In this document: one piece after another, positions 46,352 to 56,683 of the stretch
How the letters are laid out: every line of letters starts with the position of its first letter
Position numbering within the stretch: position 1 is the first letter of the stretch
Assembly (NCBI GenBank): GCA_021209875.1
Contig: JAGYVD010000003.1
Coordinates: 3,968,001 to 4,032,000, forward strand
Direction of reading: 5' to 3'
Source of the DNA: Rosellinia necatrix
Lineage: Eukaryota > Ascomycota > Sordariomycetes > Xylariales > Xylariaceae
Length of the DNA stretch: 64,000 nucleotides
The notes under the pieces: generated by a model
What the model was told of the DNA's origin: nothing
Seen by the model: only the letters and a program-made list of their open reading frames with translations
The model's database searches: none
Translations under genes and position numbers: made by a program

Positions 46352-46750
46352 TGTCGAGGCAGTCAAGGCAGCCAAGGCAGTCCAATGTCTAGTGGCGCTG
46401 TTTTATCTGTAGTTTGGCTAGCAACAATAGAATAATGGTAGGCGTGGTAAGAAAGTCGAAACTGCAAACAATGTGTGTTATTGTTCCGGGTGGATAAAGT
46501 GTCCTGAAATTTGATGAGAGTGGTGAGATCGTATTTTACGTCAAGGCAGGTAGGAGATAGAGATGTTGTTATACATGCATTTAATATACCCGCAGGTAAG
46601 TTAGGTGAGTACTACATAACCCGGTTTGAGGGGCGACCTTTTGTATGTCATCGCGTTGTTGCCTTCTCTTTCACCCTGGAGTCCGGTCAGAGCTCGTCAT
46701 GGTTCAGTAAGCATGATACCTGTTGCCGACCATTGGTTCACCCTACCTTA

Positions 46751-46814
46751 GGTACCTACCTAGTAGTAGTAGTAGTATTAACGTCTAATCTAGGTGTCTG
46801 ACAGTGCTAGTTAC
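46751..46814 (+). repeat. Element copy with TGTCTGACAGTGCTAG extension
   Basis: GGTACCTACC, (TAG)4, TATTAACGTCTAATCTAGG, then TGTCTGACAGTGCTAGT. The extension matches the reverse copy at 43141. Confidence 0.85.
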
Positions 46815-47187
46815 ATTTTAATGGTAATATCACCTACCTAGGTAGGTAAGTATCTTGGACACGGAAGGCGGGGTAGCTTTATCTTATCGCAATGCAGGTC
46901 CTTGATCCTGGCCAGTCAATGTAAGGGGGCCAGGTACATATTTTTGTATAGGTAGGCTAACAAACTAAATCCGTTGCTTTTGGCTTCTTCTATCTTTGTT
47001 TCTATTCAGCAGCAGTGGTGGTAGCACTCATGCCAAATGCCTCATACTCTCATAATAAGATTCCTTCGGTTAAACATGGCATATGATAGCATTATTATTA
47101 TCACTATTATTATTCCAATCAAAATAATTTTGACGTGGCATATCGATAGCATTAACAATGATCTAGACATTGCGGGATCTCAAATAG

Positions 47188-47280
47188 CATTCTTTTGCCA
47201 TGGCATTCTTTTGCCATGGTATTCTTTTGCCATGGTATTCTTTTGCCACGGTATTCTTTTGACGTGGTATTCTTCTTACC
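47188..47280 (+). repeat. 16-nt tandem array containing CCATGG
   Basis: Five full units and one partial unit of YATTCTTTTGCCATGG. The last units drift to CCACGG and ACGTGG. A young slippage array. Confidence 0.88.
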
Positions 47281-47494
47281 AGATGTTACCTAGTGCCCAA
47301 TGCTTTTCGCCTCTAAACCTACTCCCCTACCATTCACTTTCCCCGACCTACGTCCAACCTGTGTCCAGCACACTCGCAATTGATACCTAGTAACATTGGA
47401 AAGAAGGATCCGAATAGCATCTCCTTAGTAGCCTATCCTATCATGGAAACGAGGTTTGGTGCAAATAGATGCAGGCAGAGCAGAAGGGGATAAC

Positions 47495-47863
47495 TCAACG
47501 TACCTTAACACCGCCATCTTCATCATCTTCGTCGATATCCCTCCTACGCCTATCCTTACCGTTAGCCTCCCTCTCCTGATCCAACGGCGAAACAACGTCA
47601 CTGTCCTCAGGCCAAGGTTCACCTCCCTCGTCACACTCCTCAACGGTGATGTTTAGAGGCTTAGTGCCAAGGTAGATCTCACAATAGAGACAGTCCTCTT
47701 CGGACACGCGATCATAATAGGAGTACTCGATCCCCCTCCTGCAAACGCCCCGAATCCCATTTTTTCGGGCGGTATAACATGTGAAGCCCCTAACAGCATC
47801 CTTGATTTTGTACAAAACTGCGCCGCACCGGCACCGGTAGACATGAACGATACCAGTACACAT
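47495..47863 (-). CDS. Small cysteine-rich protein, function unknown
   Basis: 122 codons from an ATG in a single exon as shown. The first 70 residues look like a real, ordered domain: CRCGAVLYKIKD, GFTCYTARKNGIRGVC, then DCLYCEIYLG. The paired cysteines could form a small zinc-binding fold. The C-terminus is acidic and basic low-complexity (KDRRRRDIDEDDEDGG). A GTACGT donor overlaps the last codons (V-R-stop), so the true C-terminus may come from a 3' exon beginning near 47445. I have a vague memory of similar uncharacterised fungal proteins but cannot name a family. Confidence 0.5.
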   Translation of the reverse strand: MCTGIVHVYRCRCGAVLYKIKDAVRGFTCYTARKNGIRGVCRRGIEYSYYDRVSEEDCLYCEIYLGTKPLNITVEECDEGGEPWPEDSDVVSPLDQEREANGKDRRRRDIDEDDEDGGVKVR

Positions 47864-48906
47864 CTTGCTAGCGTATGTTGGTCAACAGAACCGGCCCAGG
47901 GTGTCTGGGGGTGTCAAGCTATGGTCGAAGTTGTTTCTGGAGTTCGTTAGCGTCTGGAGAGTTGGCTCGAGAAGACAAATGGTGGTTACTGGGTAAACAA
48001 GAGTAAAATTGATCACGGGGGGGATAAGATTATATATTAATAATGCCGTCTTCCGTGCGTTTTTATAAACCAAACAAGACAACTCCGCTGTCTTTTGTCT
48101 CAGCTTACCTGTAGTAAATGGCTGTCTTTGTTCTACTGGTACTGAATAGTAGCTTTGAGAATAGACGCCATGATACAAAGACCTTCAAACAATCTTTTTA
48201 TGGGTGAGTACAATGTTACATAACGGAATCTTTCGTAACCAAGTTGGCACAAGTAACAAGAGGGCAGACGATAGAAAGGCCAAGGATTAGTAGCATTAGT
48301 CGAGAGGTACAGACCATACCAGGATGCAGACCCGACACATACACATCTGTTACTACGGTGATAAACTGTGCCCGCAAGGCCATGACGTTGCCGTTCAATA
48401 GGTCTTGAAAAAATATCTACCAAGCCTCTAATCAAACAGTGCAAGACCGGACAAACCAAACTAGACAAACAAAGCCGTAACGCCCGCTTTCCACTGTCAA
48501 TAGCCAACGTGTTTTATTGGGTATCCTTCGGAGGCCAACACCACGCAAATAGGAGGCAAAAAACATTTCTCCTATCAACAAAAATGCTGTGGTTGAATCT
48601 AGAGCTCCATGAGGAATCACAAATCTGGGGAGATGAATCTGGTGTGAAATACCATATGCAACCGAACGGTAGAAAAGCCCCAACCACCAGGGTTGTGCTA
48701 TTGTTGCATACAATTCTAGAACATCTAATAAGGACGTACCGAATCGAAGAGCAAGGGTAGACCTAGACTTCAGAAAATATGACGTAGTCGGGTGCGTTTC
48801 TCTAGACTAGAGAGAAAAAGACATATTTATGAAGCATAGTTAGACTTTACCAACGGCGCCTGCATCATTAATAAGTAAAATACCGCGATACATAAATCTG
48901 AAATAC
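47864..48906. other. Intergenic region, no gene seen
   Basis: About 1.04 kb. Frames on both strands are short and contain no recognisable motif. A second possible 3' exon of the zinc-knuckle gene (ending QRRW) would lie at about 48845-48856. Confidence 0.45.
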
Positions 48907-51335
48907 TTACTGATACGCTGCGTGTAGCTTTGCAGGTCTTTGTCGCGACCGGGTCGAAGCACCATTTTCTTGAGGTGTGGGTGAATCTCGTCCTGTATCA
49001 CTGCCACTGGAGTATGGTCGCATGCCAAGGAGTTCTCGCTCATTAGGTGTCAGTGGAGAGGCTATCGAGCTACGCCTACTAGATGGTCGACTGGGATTGC
49101 TCTTAGAGCTGTGCTTGCTAGAGGGCCTACTAGGGCTGGCTTGGGAACTTCCCCTGCTAAGCGGACGGGATGGGGAGCCAGATAGGCGATCCGGTGGCAG
49201 GGGGGTCGACGCGGCTTGTAGAGACGGCTGATGTGCATCACCCTCAGATATAGCACCCGGAGGATCGGTCGGAGTATGCTGCAGAACGCTCGTGGTGGGG
49301 TCCCGACGGCTCCGACGAATGTGATGATTTTCCTGTTCCCATGAAGGAATAATGCTCTTAGTGGTAGATAGAGGTTCTTGATCATCTGTCTCACAAACCT
49401 CACCTGGCTCGGGAGAGGATATCTTGGGTTCCTTTCCAAAAATATCAGCTTCCCTGTCAAGTTCTTCGGCCCCTTGGAAACTAGCCTGGTCCCAACTCCT
49501 CTTCCTTGGCGCAGATCGTACATGATTAAACTGGTCGTCATTTGATGGATGGCTGTGTCTGTATTGCTGGGAATGCTGGGTTTGGCGCTCTCGTCGTACT
49601 TTTGGGCCCCATAGCTTTCCGCGTTGCCTATTGCTACTGGCGCTGTGTCGGTTTTGTTTGCTGTTTGCTAGACCTGGGGTTAGGGCTTTTTCGTAATCTG
49701 ACAACTTCTCAATTCGAACATCCGTAGCAGGCAGAAATGCTGGGTGGTGTTGCATAACCTGCCATGCCTTGGTCTCTCGAACGCTCAAAGCGAAATCGTC
49801 CACATTCGTAGGATTAATGTATTTTGATGTTATTGTCTCTTTATCGTACTTAGGGGGCATTATCGGGTCGTCCGTCCATTCAATAGGCAAAGGATCCCGA
49901 ATAAGATCCTTCGTAACTTTGATTGGTAGCTCCTTAAAGATCATTTCCTCATCCCACTTGAACTCCTCAGCAGTGTACTCCTCTATGGTCGCAGTGTTCT
50001 TAGGCACCGTGTTATCAAATTCTTGGCGAGGCTTACTGCCGTCTGGGATATCGGAGCTTTTTACTGGCCGGGTTGGAGTTGTGGAGTTTATTGGGCTGGG
50101 AAGTCGGTTAGGCCGGTCTGCAAACCGACGTTCAGATCGGCTGCGGTGTTTTGGTGAGTCGTAGCGCGTACGACGACCATGGCGTTCATAGTTTTGCCGG
50201 CTATCGCCGGAATGAGGTTCGATATGCTGCGCACGGTGGTTTCTTCTTTGTGGCTCGTACGATGGTCGATCTGGCAATCGGTCATCGTACCGAGCGTGAT
50301 AGGGTGTCGGATCTGGTGGCGGGTAGTGATGAGATTGATACGAACCAGGTCCCGGGGGTGGCGATCCATGGCCTGGGGTATAGGACCGGACTGGAGGGGC
50401 CACGTCGTACCCATATTGAGATGAGTTCCGATAAACACTTAAATGAGGTGGCGGGTATGGCTGTGGTGGACGGGGGTGATAACTATCCACACCAGGAGCA
50501 GGAGGATAATGCTCAAAGTGCGCCTGGTGACTTCGGTGAGTGGTGATATAAGGAGAGCCCTGTGTCGGCCCGGCGGGATGTTCATCATATCGATCAGGAG
50601 GAGCCGAGTAGGGACGGCCATAGTGGGCACTAGGCGATAGACCTGAGTGACGTTGGTCATACTGGTCGTAGTAGGGCGGCCTGTAGGACGTTTCGGGGGG
50701 TGGCACTCGAGGAGGAGCTTGAAAATGATGCTCATATATGTCCCGAGGGTTACCGTAAGGGAAACCCTCGGATGCACTTCGTCCTGTACTAGAAGGCGGA
50801 TAATGATCATAGTGCCCTGGGTGAGGATGTTGATGATAAGGTGGGCCGGGAGGAGGGCCTGGTGGCGGGCCAGTATGAAATCCTTCATACACCGGACGAG
50901 GGCTATATGCTGTAGGCGGAGGCGGAGGCGAGATATGTGGTAGACCAGGGGGAAGGGGAGGAGGGTAGTGAGTGACAACCGGACCTTTGTTCCGCTTTAT
51001 TGGTGCAGAGTAATCATTACTCGAAGCCTGTCGCTTTCGTGAGGCTTCTAAGCCGCTAGGGAAGTGTTAATAAATTGTTATTTAAGGCAAGCATAATACT
51101 ATTAGTCGTGACGTGGTTATATCCGTCGAGATAGGTGAGCTTCCGCCGGTGGCCTCCGGCGAATTATCGGGGTTGAAATATAATAAGAGGCACATGCTAC
51201 GGGGACAAGGAATACTTACGCTGGTACACGCCGGGCGTCTTCTGGGCAGGCGAGGAACATGTGTCCCTTGATGCCACAATTGTAGCATTGGAGATCTTCG
51301 GCAGCTTGCTCGTAGCCAGGCGCATGGTCCGCCAT
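48907..51335 (-). CDS. Proline-rich CCHC zinc-knuckle protein
   Basis: Exons 51335-51220 and 51055-48907 give 754 residues. Exon 1 encodes MADHAPGYEQAAEDLQ followed by one CCHC knuckle, CYNCGIKGHMFLACPE, probably for single-stranded nucleic-acid binding. Exon 2 starts with a Pro/Tyr/His-rich disordered region (PPGPPPGPPYHQHPHPG and many YxPPP units). It then has Arg/Ser-rich stretches, a more ordered centre (EEYTAEEFKWDEEMIFKELP, then VDDFALSVRETKAW) and a C-terminal Ser/Arg/Pro run (PSRPSSKHSSKSNPSRPSS). The overall composition suggests an RNA-associated or splicing-speckle-like protein; this is inference. The terminal CAG-TAA overlaps a GTAAGT donor, so an alternative 3' exon is possible. 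Confidence 0.75.
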
Positions 51336-52591
51336 CTTACGTGCGGTATATCTATAGATGCTTTTCCTCTCTCAAATAGGCTGTATTGTTGCGAAGCCAC
51401 AGGGAAACTTGAAATAGCTTCGTATTAGAACGACATGCAGGAGCGACGGAGAAACGAAGGGTGGGGGGGGGGGTTAAAAAAATAAAGGGAAAAGGATATC
51501 AAGGATTCTAGATGCGAAATGGAAGGATAGCGGCTAGACATGGAGGAGACGAAACGGTAGAAGAAAACCTGATTTGATATCGACGAAACTCTTGCGAGGA
51601 GGTGGAATGCGGCGCGTAGAATATACAGAAAGACGCAGAGGAGTGAAAGAATGATCTCCAGGACACATACGAGGTACAACCACACTGCTGGCATATGCCG
51701 GCAACATATACGCCATCTAAAAACTTACATGGGCTTTTGATAGTCGGACCTCGAGCAATATCTCCCAAGGCGCAAGGAAGCAAGCATGGATAAAGTACAG
51801 TCCGGGGTTATATCGTAGACTCGCAGAGGATGGCCAGGCAGCGGCAGCAACAGCAACGACACGGCGGCGATGGACGTTGGATGCGTTATTTCTTCGAACG
51901 GCCGCGATGCGTGCGTCCGATATGCGATGCGAGCGTGCTCAGAGCGTGCTCAGAGCGTGCTCAACGCGCAAGGTGGTGCCCGGTAGACCATGGACAAGAT
52001 GGATTCGTGGTTATAAGAGATCGGGTACGGGCCGGAGGATCCACCATCCCATTCACCACCTCTACTTCAACCACAACAACAACAAAGTCAATAGAACGCC
52101 GGGGATGGAAGCCGACCATTCCCAGTCGCATATTGAGAGGGAATGTTACCTGGGAGAGCGGGCGATGCCGACCATATTGGCCACGGTCCGACGCAGAGCT
52201 GTGGTCGCGTGTACTTGTAGACTGGGAAGCGATGTCGAAGACTAGACAAGCTGAGATGAGATGAGGGTTGCACCCAGCTGGGCGAGGTTGACCTGCCCCG
52301 GGCTCCAATTGGGCGCTGGTGCCCAAACACCACCCCCAAAACCGTGGGCCCTGGGCCAAGAAGGGCGAGCGGCCGCGGGGAAACAATGGTCCGTGCGAGA
52401 TGCGCGGGGACACCCAAGAGCTCTGTCAGCCATCTCATCAGACATCGGATGGCCAAATACCAGCCCATTCCCAGCAAGACAACCGGGTCCCGCGTGTGGT
52501 CCGTTGCGCAAGAGGGTTCGCCGGCTAGGGAGAAGGGGGACAATAAATCCCATCGTGCTACGGCAAAATCGTAGACGGGCAGGGCAAAGAC

Positions 52592-52770
52592 AATAGGTAC
52601 CTTAGGTAGGTAGGTAGGTAGGTAGGAGTAATAATAGGTGGTCACTGATAACGAGGAGAGCCCCGCGGGAAACAACACTGACCGTGAGCGTGTAGGTAGA
52701 TAGATAGGTAGATAGATAGGTAGACAGGTAGGTAGTAGGTAGGTAGGTAGTAGGTAGGTAGACAGGCAGT
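52592..52770. repeat. GTAG/GATA microsatellite field
   Basis: Interrupted runs of GGTA, GATA and GTAGGTAGTAGG over about 180 nt. Related to, but less palindromic than, the CCTAGG islands elsewhere in the window. Confidence 0.8.
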
Positions 52771-53669
52771 AGACAGATGATTTATGGGGGCTGCCTGCCG
52801 GCCGTGCCATGCACCAAGGAGAAATGCTTCCACTACGTGATACTAATCATGAATAAAGCAGAGTCTGTGGCGACGCCAAGTAGAAACAATACACCAGCTA
52901 ACGATGATCTATAAGACAAGACGGACGGTATATCAACGGCGAGATATATCGCGCCGCTGCGGATCGCCCTCGGCCTCCCAACTCAACTCCCCAACCCCAG
53001 ACTCGGCTTGCTCCTAGTGCCCGAGTTGTGATCACTCACCGGACCGACGGCCCTTGATACGGCAAGCTTCGACATAGAATAGGAAAAAGAGGATGTAGAA
53101 GGGAGCTCGAAATCCGAGACATAGAAAAACCACGACTAGCATGCGTCAGAAGAGACGTCGTCGTCTTGGGAGCTGGTACCATTCCCCTCAGCAGCCGAGG
53201 AATATGGGGAAGGGGAGCAGCAGGTTTCCATGTTCACTAAACACTGACCCAGTGGTAGACGACGATATATAAGCAGTATGCCGGATAGAAAAGACAGAAG
53301 ATCGGAACCTATGCAGCCTGAAAACAAGTTGATAGAGGTTGCCACCCCGGAATTGGAAAGAAAATTGTAGGAACTTGATCAAAGTGGAAGGGGATGGTGA
53401 AAGTTAAGGCAGTCACGCTACCGATTACAAGGTTTCCCACCTTCGCAGAATCTCCCAGTCCGAAGCCAATGAGGATTCGCGGCTTTAAGATAGGACGATA
53501 AGAGAATGGCGATGGGGTACCTAAGTAGGTACCTAGGAAATGGTTAGGTACACCTACTACCACTCAGGTAGGCATTATCTATCACCTATCTACAAGTACC
53601 TAGGTAGGTACCTAGGTGGTGAGGTAGGTAGGGACTAGGCAGGTAGGTAGGCTGGAAGGTGCCACACTA

Positions 53670-53747
53670 CCACCTAGACTAGACGTTAATACTACTACTA
53701 CTAGGTAAGTACCACCTAGACCAGACGTCAATAATACTACTACCTAC
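53670..53747 (-). repeat. Two tandem reverse copies of the (TAG)n element
   Basis: On the minus strand, one copy reads (TAG)4 TATTAACGTCTAGTCTAGG and the other (TAG)2 TATTATTGACGTCTGGTCTAGG. The second is the most divergent copy in the window; most differences are transitions. Confidence 0.8.
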
Positions 53748-54232
53748 TTACTAGGGCACAGCGCCTTGCCCGCCTATCCCAAGGTTACCCAAGGTTACCT
53801 AACAGGCATAGGGATGCCCCACCAACATCGACACCACACCCCCATCACCCAGCACCTAGGTTAGGTAGGTAGGTCACAGAAAGGCTTTGTGTTACTCTTG
53901 CCAGGTCTCCTTTTCCCTCTCCCTTTTTATTTTATTTTATTATCCTACTCTTACGCGATGCTCATGCTTCCTCAGAACCGGTCATCAGCAGTTCGCTAGT
54001 CTATACCAATCGATACCGGCTCCATGTGAGAGAGATCGCGGCAGACAGTTGCTTCCCTTGCCTCTCCGAACATGTTTACGGATCCTCCTAGCTTTACTCT
54101 ACTCAATTTCGCATTCCCACGGAGCAAAAGGAAGCCATCTGCGCTACATCCAAGCCAAGCCGCCAGTCCTCGATCGCCCGCCTCCTCGCGACCACCCGGG
54201 TTGCACCAGGCCAGAACGTGATCCGATCCACG

Positions 54233-55359
54233 ATGCCGGGGCTGCCGAGTACGTGGGCAACCCGATACCGAACCGTCTGGTTCGGTCTACACCTACTACA
54301 ATTGTTGGCGTCGGGCTAACGAGCGGTGACTCCGTAGCTTCGGTCGACCTGGACGAATGCATCTCGCGGTTATATAAAAAGGAACTTCTCGCCGAGCCAG
54401 TGATCGAGGCCATATGCGCAAAGACCAAGGAACTACTCATGCGCGAGAGCAATGTCGTTCACGTCCGCGCCCCGGTCACCGTCGTCGGCGACATACATGG
54501 CCAATTCTACGACTTGATTGAGATTTTCAAGATCGGAGGGTGGTGTCCAGATACGAACTATCTCTTTCTCGGTAAGTCAAACCGACTTGGGTTGGTGGCG
54601 CACCATTTGGAGAGTGCAGAGGCTGACTCCGTATTCGGCCCTGTCCTAGGCGACTATGTCGACCGCGGCATGTTTAGTGTCGAGACGATATCGCTCCTTG
54701 TGTGTTTGAAACTACGGTACCCGAACCGCGTACACCTAATCCGCGGGAACCATGAATCGAGGGGCGTCACGCAGTCGTATGGCTTTTATACCGAGTGTGC
54801 GCGTAAATACGGCAATGCAAGCGTATGGCACTACTTCACCGACATGTTCGATTTTTTGACGCTATCTGTTGTAATAAATGATCAGATATTCTGCGTCCAT
54901 GGCGGCTTGTCCCCGTCAATACACAGCATCGATCAGATCAAGATTATCGACCGTTTCCGAGAGATTCCACACGAAGGCCCGATGGCCGATCTAGTATGGT
55001 CCGACCCGGATCCCGATCGTGATGAATTCTCATTGTCACCTCGGGGTGCCGGCTATACTTTTGGGGCACGTGTCGTAAAGAAGTTCCTAGCAGTCAACGG
55101 TATGAACCATATCTTACGCGCCCACCAGTTATGTCAGGAAGGATACCTAGTATTGTACGATGATCATTTGAGCACTGTATGGAGTGCACCCAACTACTGC
55201 TATCGGTGTGGCAACATGGCGAGCGTGTTAGAGGTTAGCGATACTGGTGAGCGCCACTTCAACGTGTTCGCGGCAGCACCAGAGAACGATCAGCATAAAG
55301 ACCTCCAGCAAGGCGAGAAGACGGCCGATGGCAGCGCACTTCCGGACTATTTCCTATAG
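54233..55359 (+). CDS. PPG1: PP2A-like Ser/Thr phosphatase catalytic subunit PPG1
   Basis: Exons 54233-54248, 54338-54571 and 54650-55359 give 319 residues. Exon 1 is only 16 nt (MPGLP plus one base), joined by a GTACGT donor, GGCTAACG branch and GTAG acceptor to SVDLDECISRLYKKELL. All PPP motifs are intact: GDIHGQ (about residue 57), GDYVDRG, GNHE, HGGLSP and the late RGAGYTFG. LFLGDYVDRG, IDRFREIPHEGPMADLVWSDPD and APENDQHKD place it with PPG1 rather than PP4 or PP6. It ends DYFL, the PP2A-family tail whose last Leu is methylated. Intron 2 (54572-54649, 78 nt) is in frame and stopless. In yeast, Ppg1 works with the Far (STRIPAK-like) complex. A 75-codon open frame follows the stop. Confidence 0.92.
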
Positions 55360-55587
55360 GAGGAGGGGGTCCATCCGGAATACAGGGAACACTGGCACCA
55401 TCTATTCATAGATGATTTATGGGACGACGCAGCCACCGAGACACCAGTGGGCCACTTCGAGCACATCGAGTCGGTCTATCCTCTAGAGACACGAGTAGCC
55501 CATGTCGAGCACGTCGAGTCGTACGATCCTCTACTGACACCGGTGGCCGAGCACACCGAATTGGCCTATCCACCAAATCATAACTAA
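55360..55587 (+). other. In-frame ORF after the PPG1 stop, with 16-residue repeats
   Basis: Immediately after TAG (55357-55359) the PPG1 frame stays open for 75 codons, to TAA at 55585-55587. Its second half consists of two 48-nt units and one 42-nt partial unit (55438-55485, 55486-55533, 55534-55575). These translate as ETPVGHFEHIESVYPL, ETRVAHVEHVESYDPL and a shorter third copy. Repeat length is a multiple of three and copies differ partly at silent or conservative positions. It may be a read-through extension, a lost exon end or transcribed 3' UTR. Confidence 0.6.
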
Positions 55588-56683
55588 TTAACATGAAGTT
55601 GGTCGATAACAGGCGAAAACATAAAATGGCTATCAAAGGAGGAAGGGGTAAAATGCATAGACAGAGGCATTGACTACAACCCATTTTTCCAAGCCTTATT
55701 TCCCACGAGGTAGTGAGTGTGTCAGGGAGACTGACTGTCTCACCTAGACCGTGGCCTCGCGTGCTTCAGCATATGAACCGTGGGCCAAGTATATATTTCT
55801 TGCAGTATCTTTGGTATGCTAGTGAAGCGATGGCCAGGAACTGTTTTGTTTGGATGACAACCAAGCGATGCTAGCGAGGCTCAAGGTACTTGTTAGAAAA
55901 TAGCACGAATTGAAGAACATCTGCGCCGCTCCCTTCAAGACATCCCCGACTCGAGCGATTGATTCCCCCACACGAGTTTTGGGCGATAGTAATTTAGCGC
56001 GTATGCCCAGGCGTAATTGCTACTATTGCCACACCACACTTCCGCGGCAAACCCTGGGGGGTGGGTTTCAGCCGTGTTCATTTCATCTCAATAGACAGAA
56101 ATATTGCCTAGGTACCTCGAGAAAGGCGGCTTGCTATTACCGATCTACATGTATCTGAAGGGGCAGGCTACTAAGCAATTACGTTAGACCAGCGAATTCC
56201 TCAGAAAGATTGCTCGCATAGAGGCTCGTCTGTACGACTACCATCTACCTTACTATGCAACTATCAAGTCTACTCTGCTACTCGTCACGTAATTCGTCAC
56301 GTAAGCCTCGAGGGTACTTGGTGGGGACGTCTTTTTTCCTCCATCACTCGATTTGTAGTCTAGAGAGCCATCCACAAGACCAATAACTTCGGGCTTTTGT
56401 TTTCTGTTTTTCTTTTTAATACCTTCAAATATTTTTCTTCCTACCGGATTTGCCATTCCATAGTCATCATCTACTTCATCAGGTTCATTATGCAAAGTTA
56501 CGACCGAGTCCGTGTTCTTTATAACCTTCGCGTATCCTCACGAGCCTGAGTCCTCCAAGAGCAGTTGGTCCTATTTCAAATCACATCTTCACCGTGAATG
56601 GTATTTCCAGGCGGTTATGATTTTTAAAACTGAATGTACTGTCTTGTGATGACCCGTCCAACGCGAGGTTTGGGCCGGCCAGC
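55588..56683. other. Convergent intergenic spacer
   Basis: About 1.1 kb between the 3' ends of PPG1 and RhoGDI. A minus-strand frame at 56253-56495 is lysine-rich and unconvincing. No repeats of note. Confidence 0.45.

Larger units (their letters stand above)
46352..47494. other. Intergenic region with repeat element and 16-nt tandem array
   Basis: About 1.1 kb. It has one plus-oriented (TAG)n element copy next to TACC/GGTA islands (46741-46855) and a 16-nt array (47188-47280). Just upstream of the array, a motif of ATGGCATATGATAGCATTA type occurs twice (47067-47090 and 47135-47155). No gene is seen. Confidence 0.6.
51336..54232. other. Long intergenic region, repeat-rich
   Basis: About 2.9 kb between divergent genes. 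It holds a G-run (51464-51473), a triplicated GAGCGTGCTCA (51931-51963), GGTA/GATA microsatellites (52592-52770), TACC/GGTA islands (53516-53660), two reverse copies of the (TAG)n element (53670-53747), and a T/C-rich leader before PPG1. An open frame upstream of PPG1 starting near 53887 is not coding in my reading. Confidence 0.55.

Noticed and set aside
46352..46375. Longer PI31 N-terminus starting at 46375
   Set aside because: That position is TTG, not ATG; no in-frame ATG exists upstream before a stop.
51830..52264. 144-residue plus-strand frame in the zinc-knuckle/PPG1 spacer
   Set aside because: Begins with a glutamine repeat and contains a slippage array; the overlapping frames on the other strand are just as long.
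53887..54337. N-terminal extension of PPG1 giving a 490-residue frame
   Set aside because: The added 170 or so residues are low-complexity, unlike any PPP leader, and a clean 16-nt first exon with consensus donor, branch and acceptor gives a normal-length enzyme.
56253..56495. 80-residue minus-strand frame downstream of RhoGDI
   Set aside because: Lysine-rich low complexity, lies in the probable 3' UTR, no splice link to RhoGDI whose stop follows the conserved KDW.
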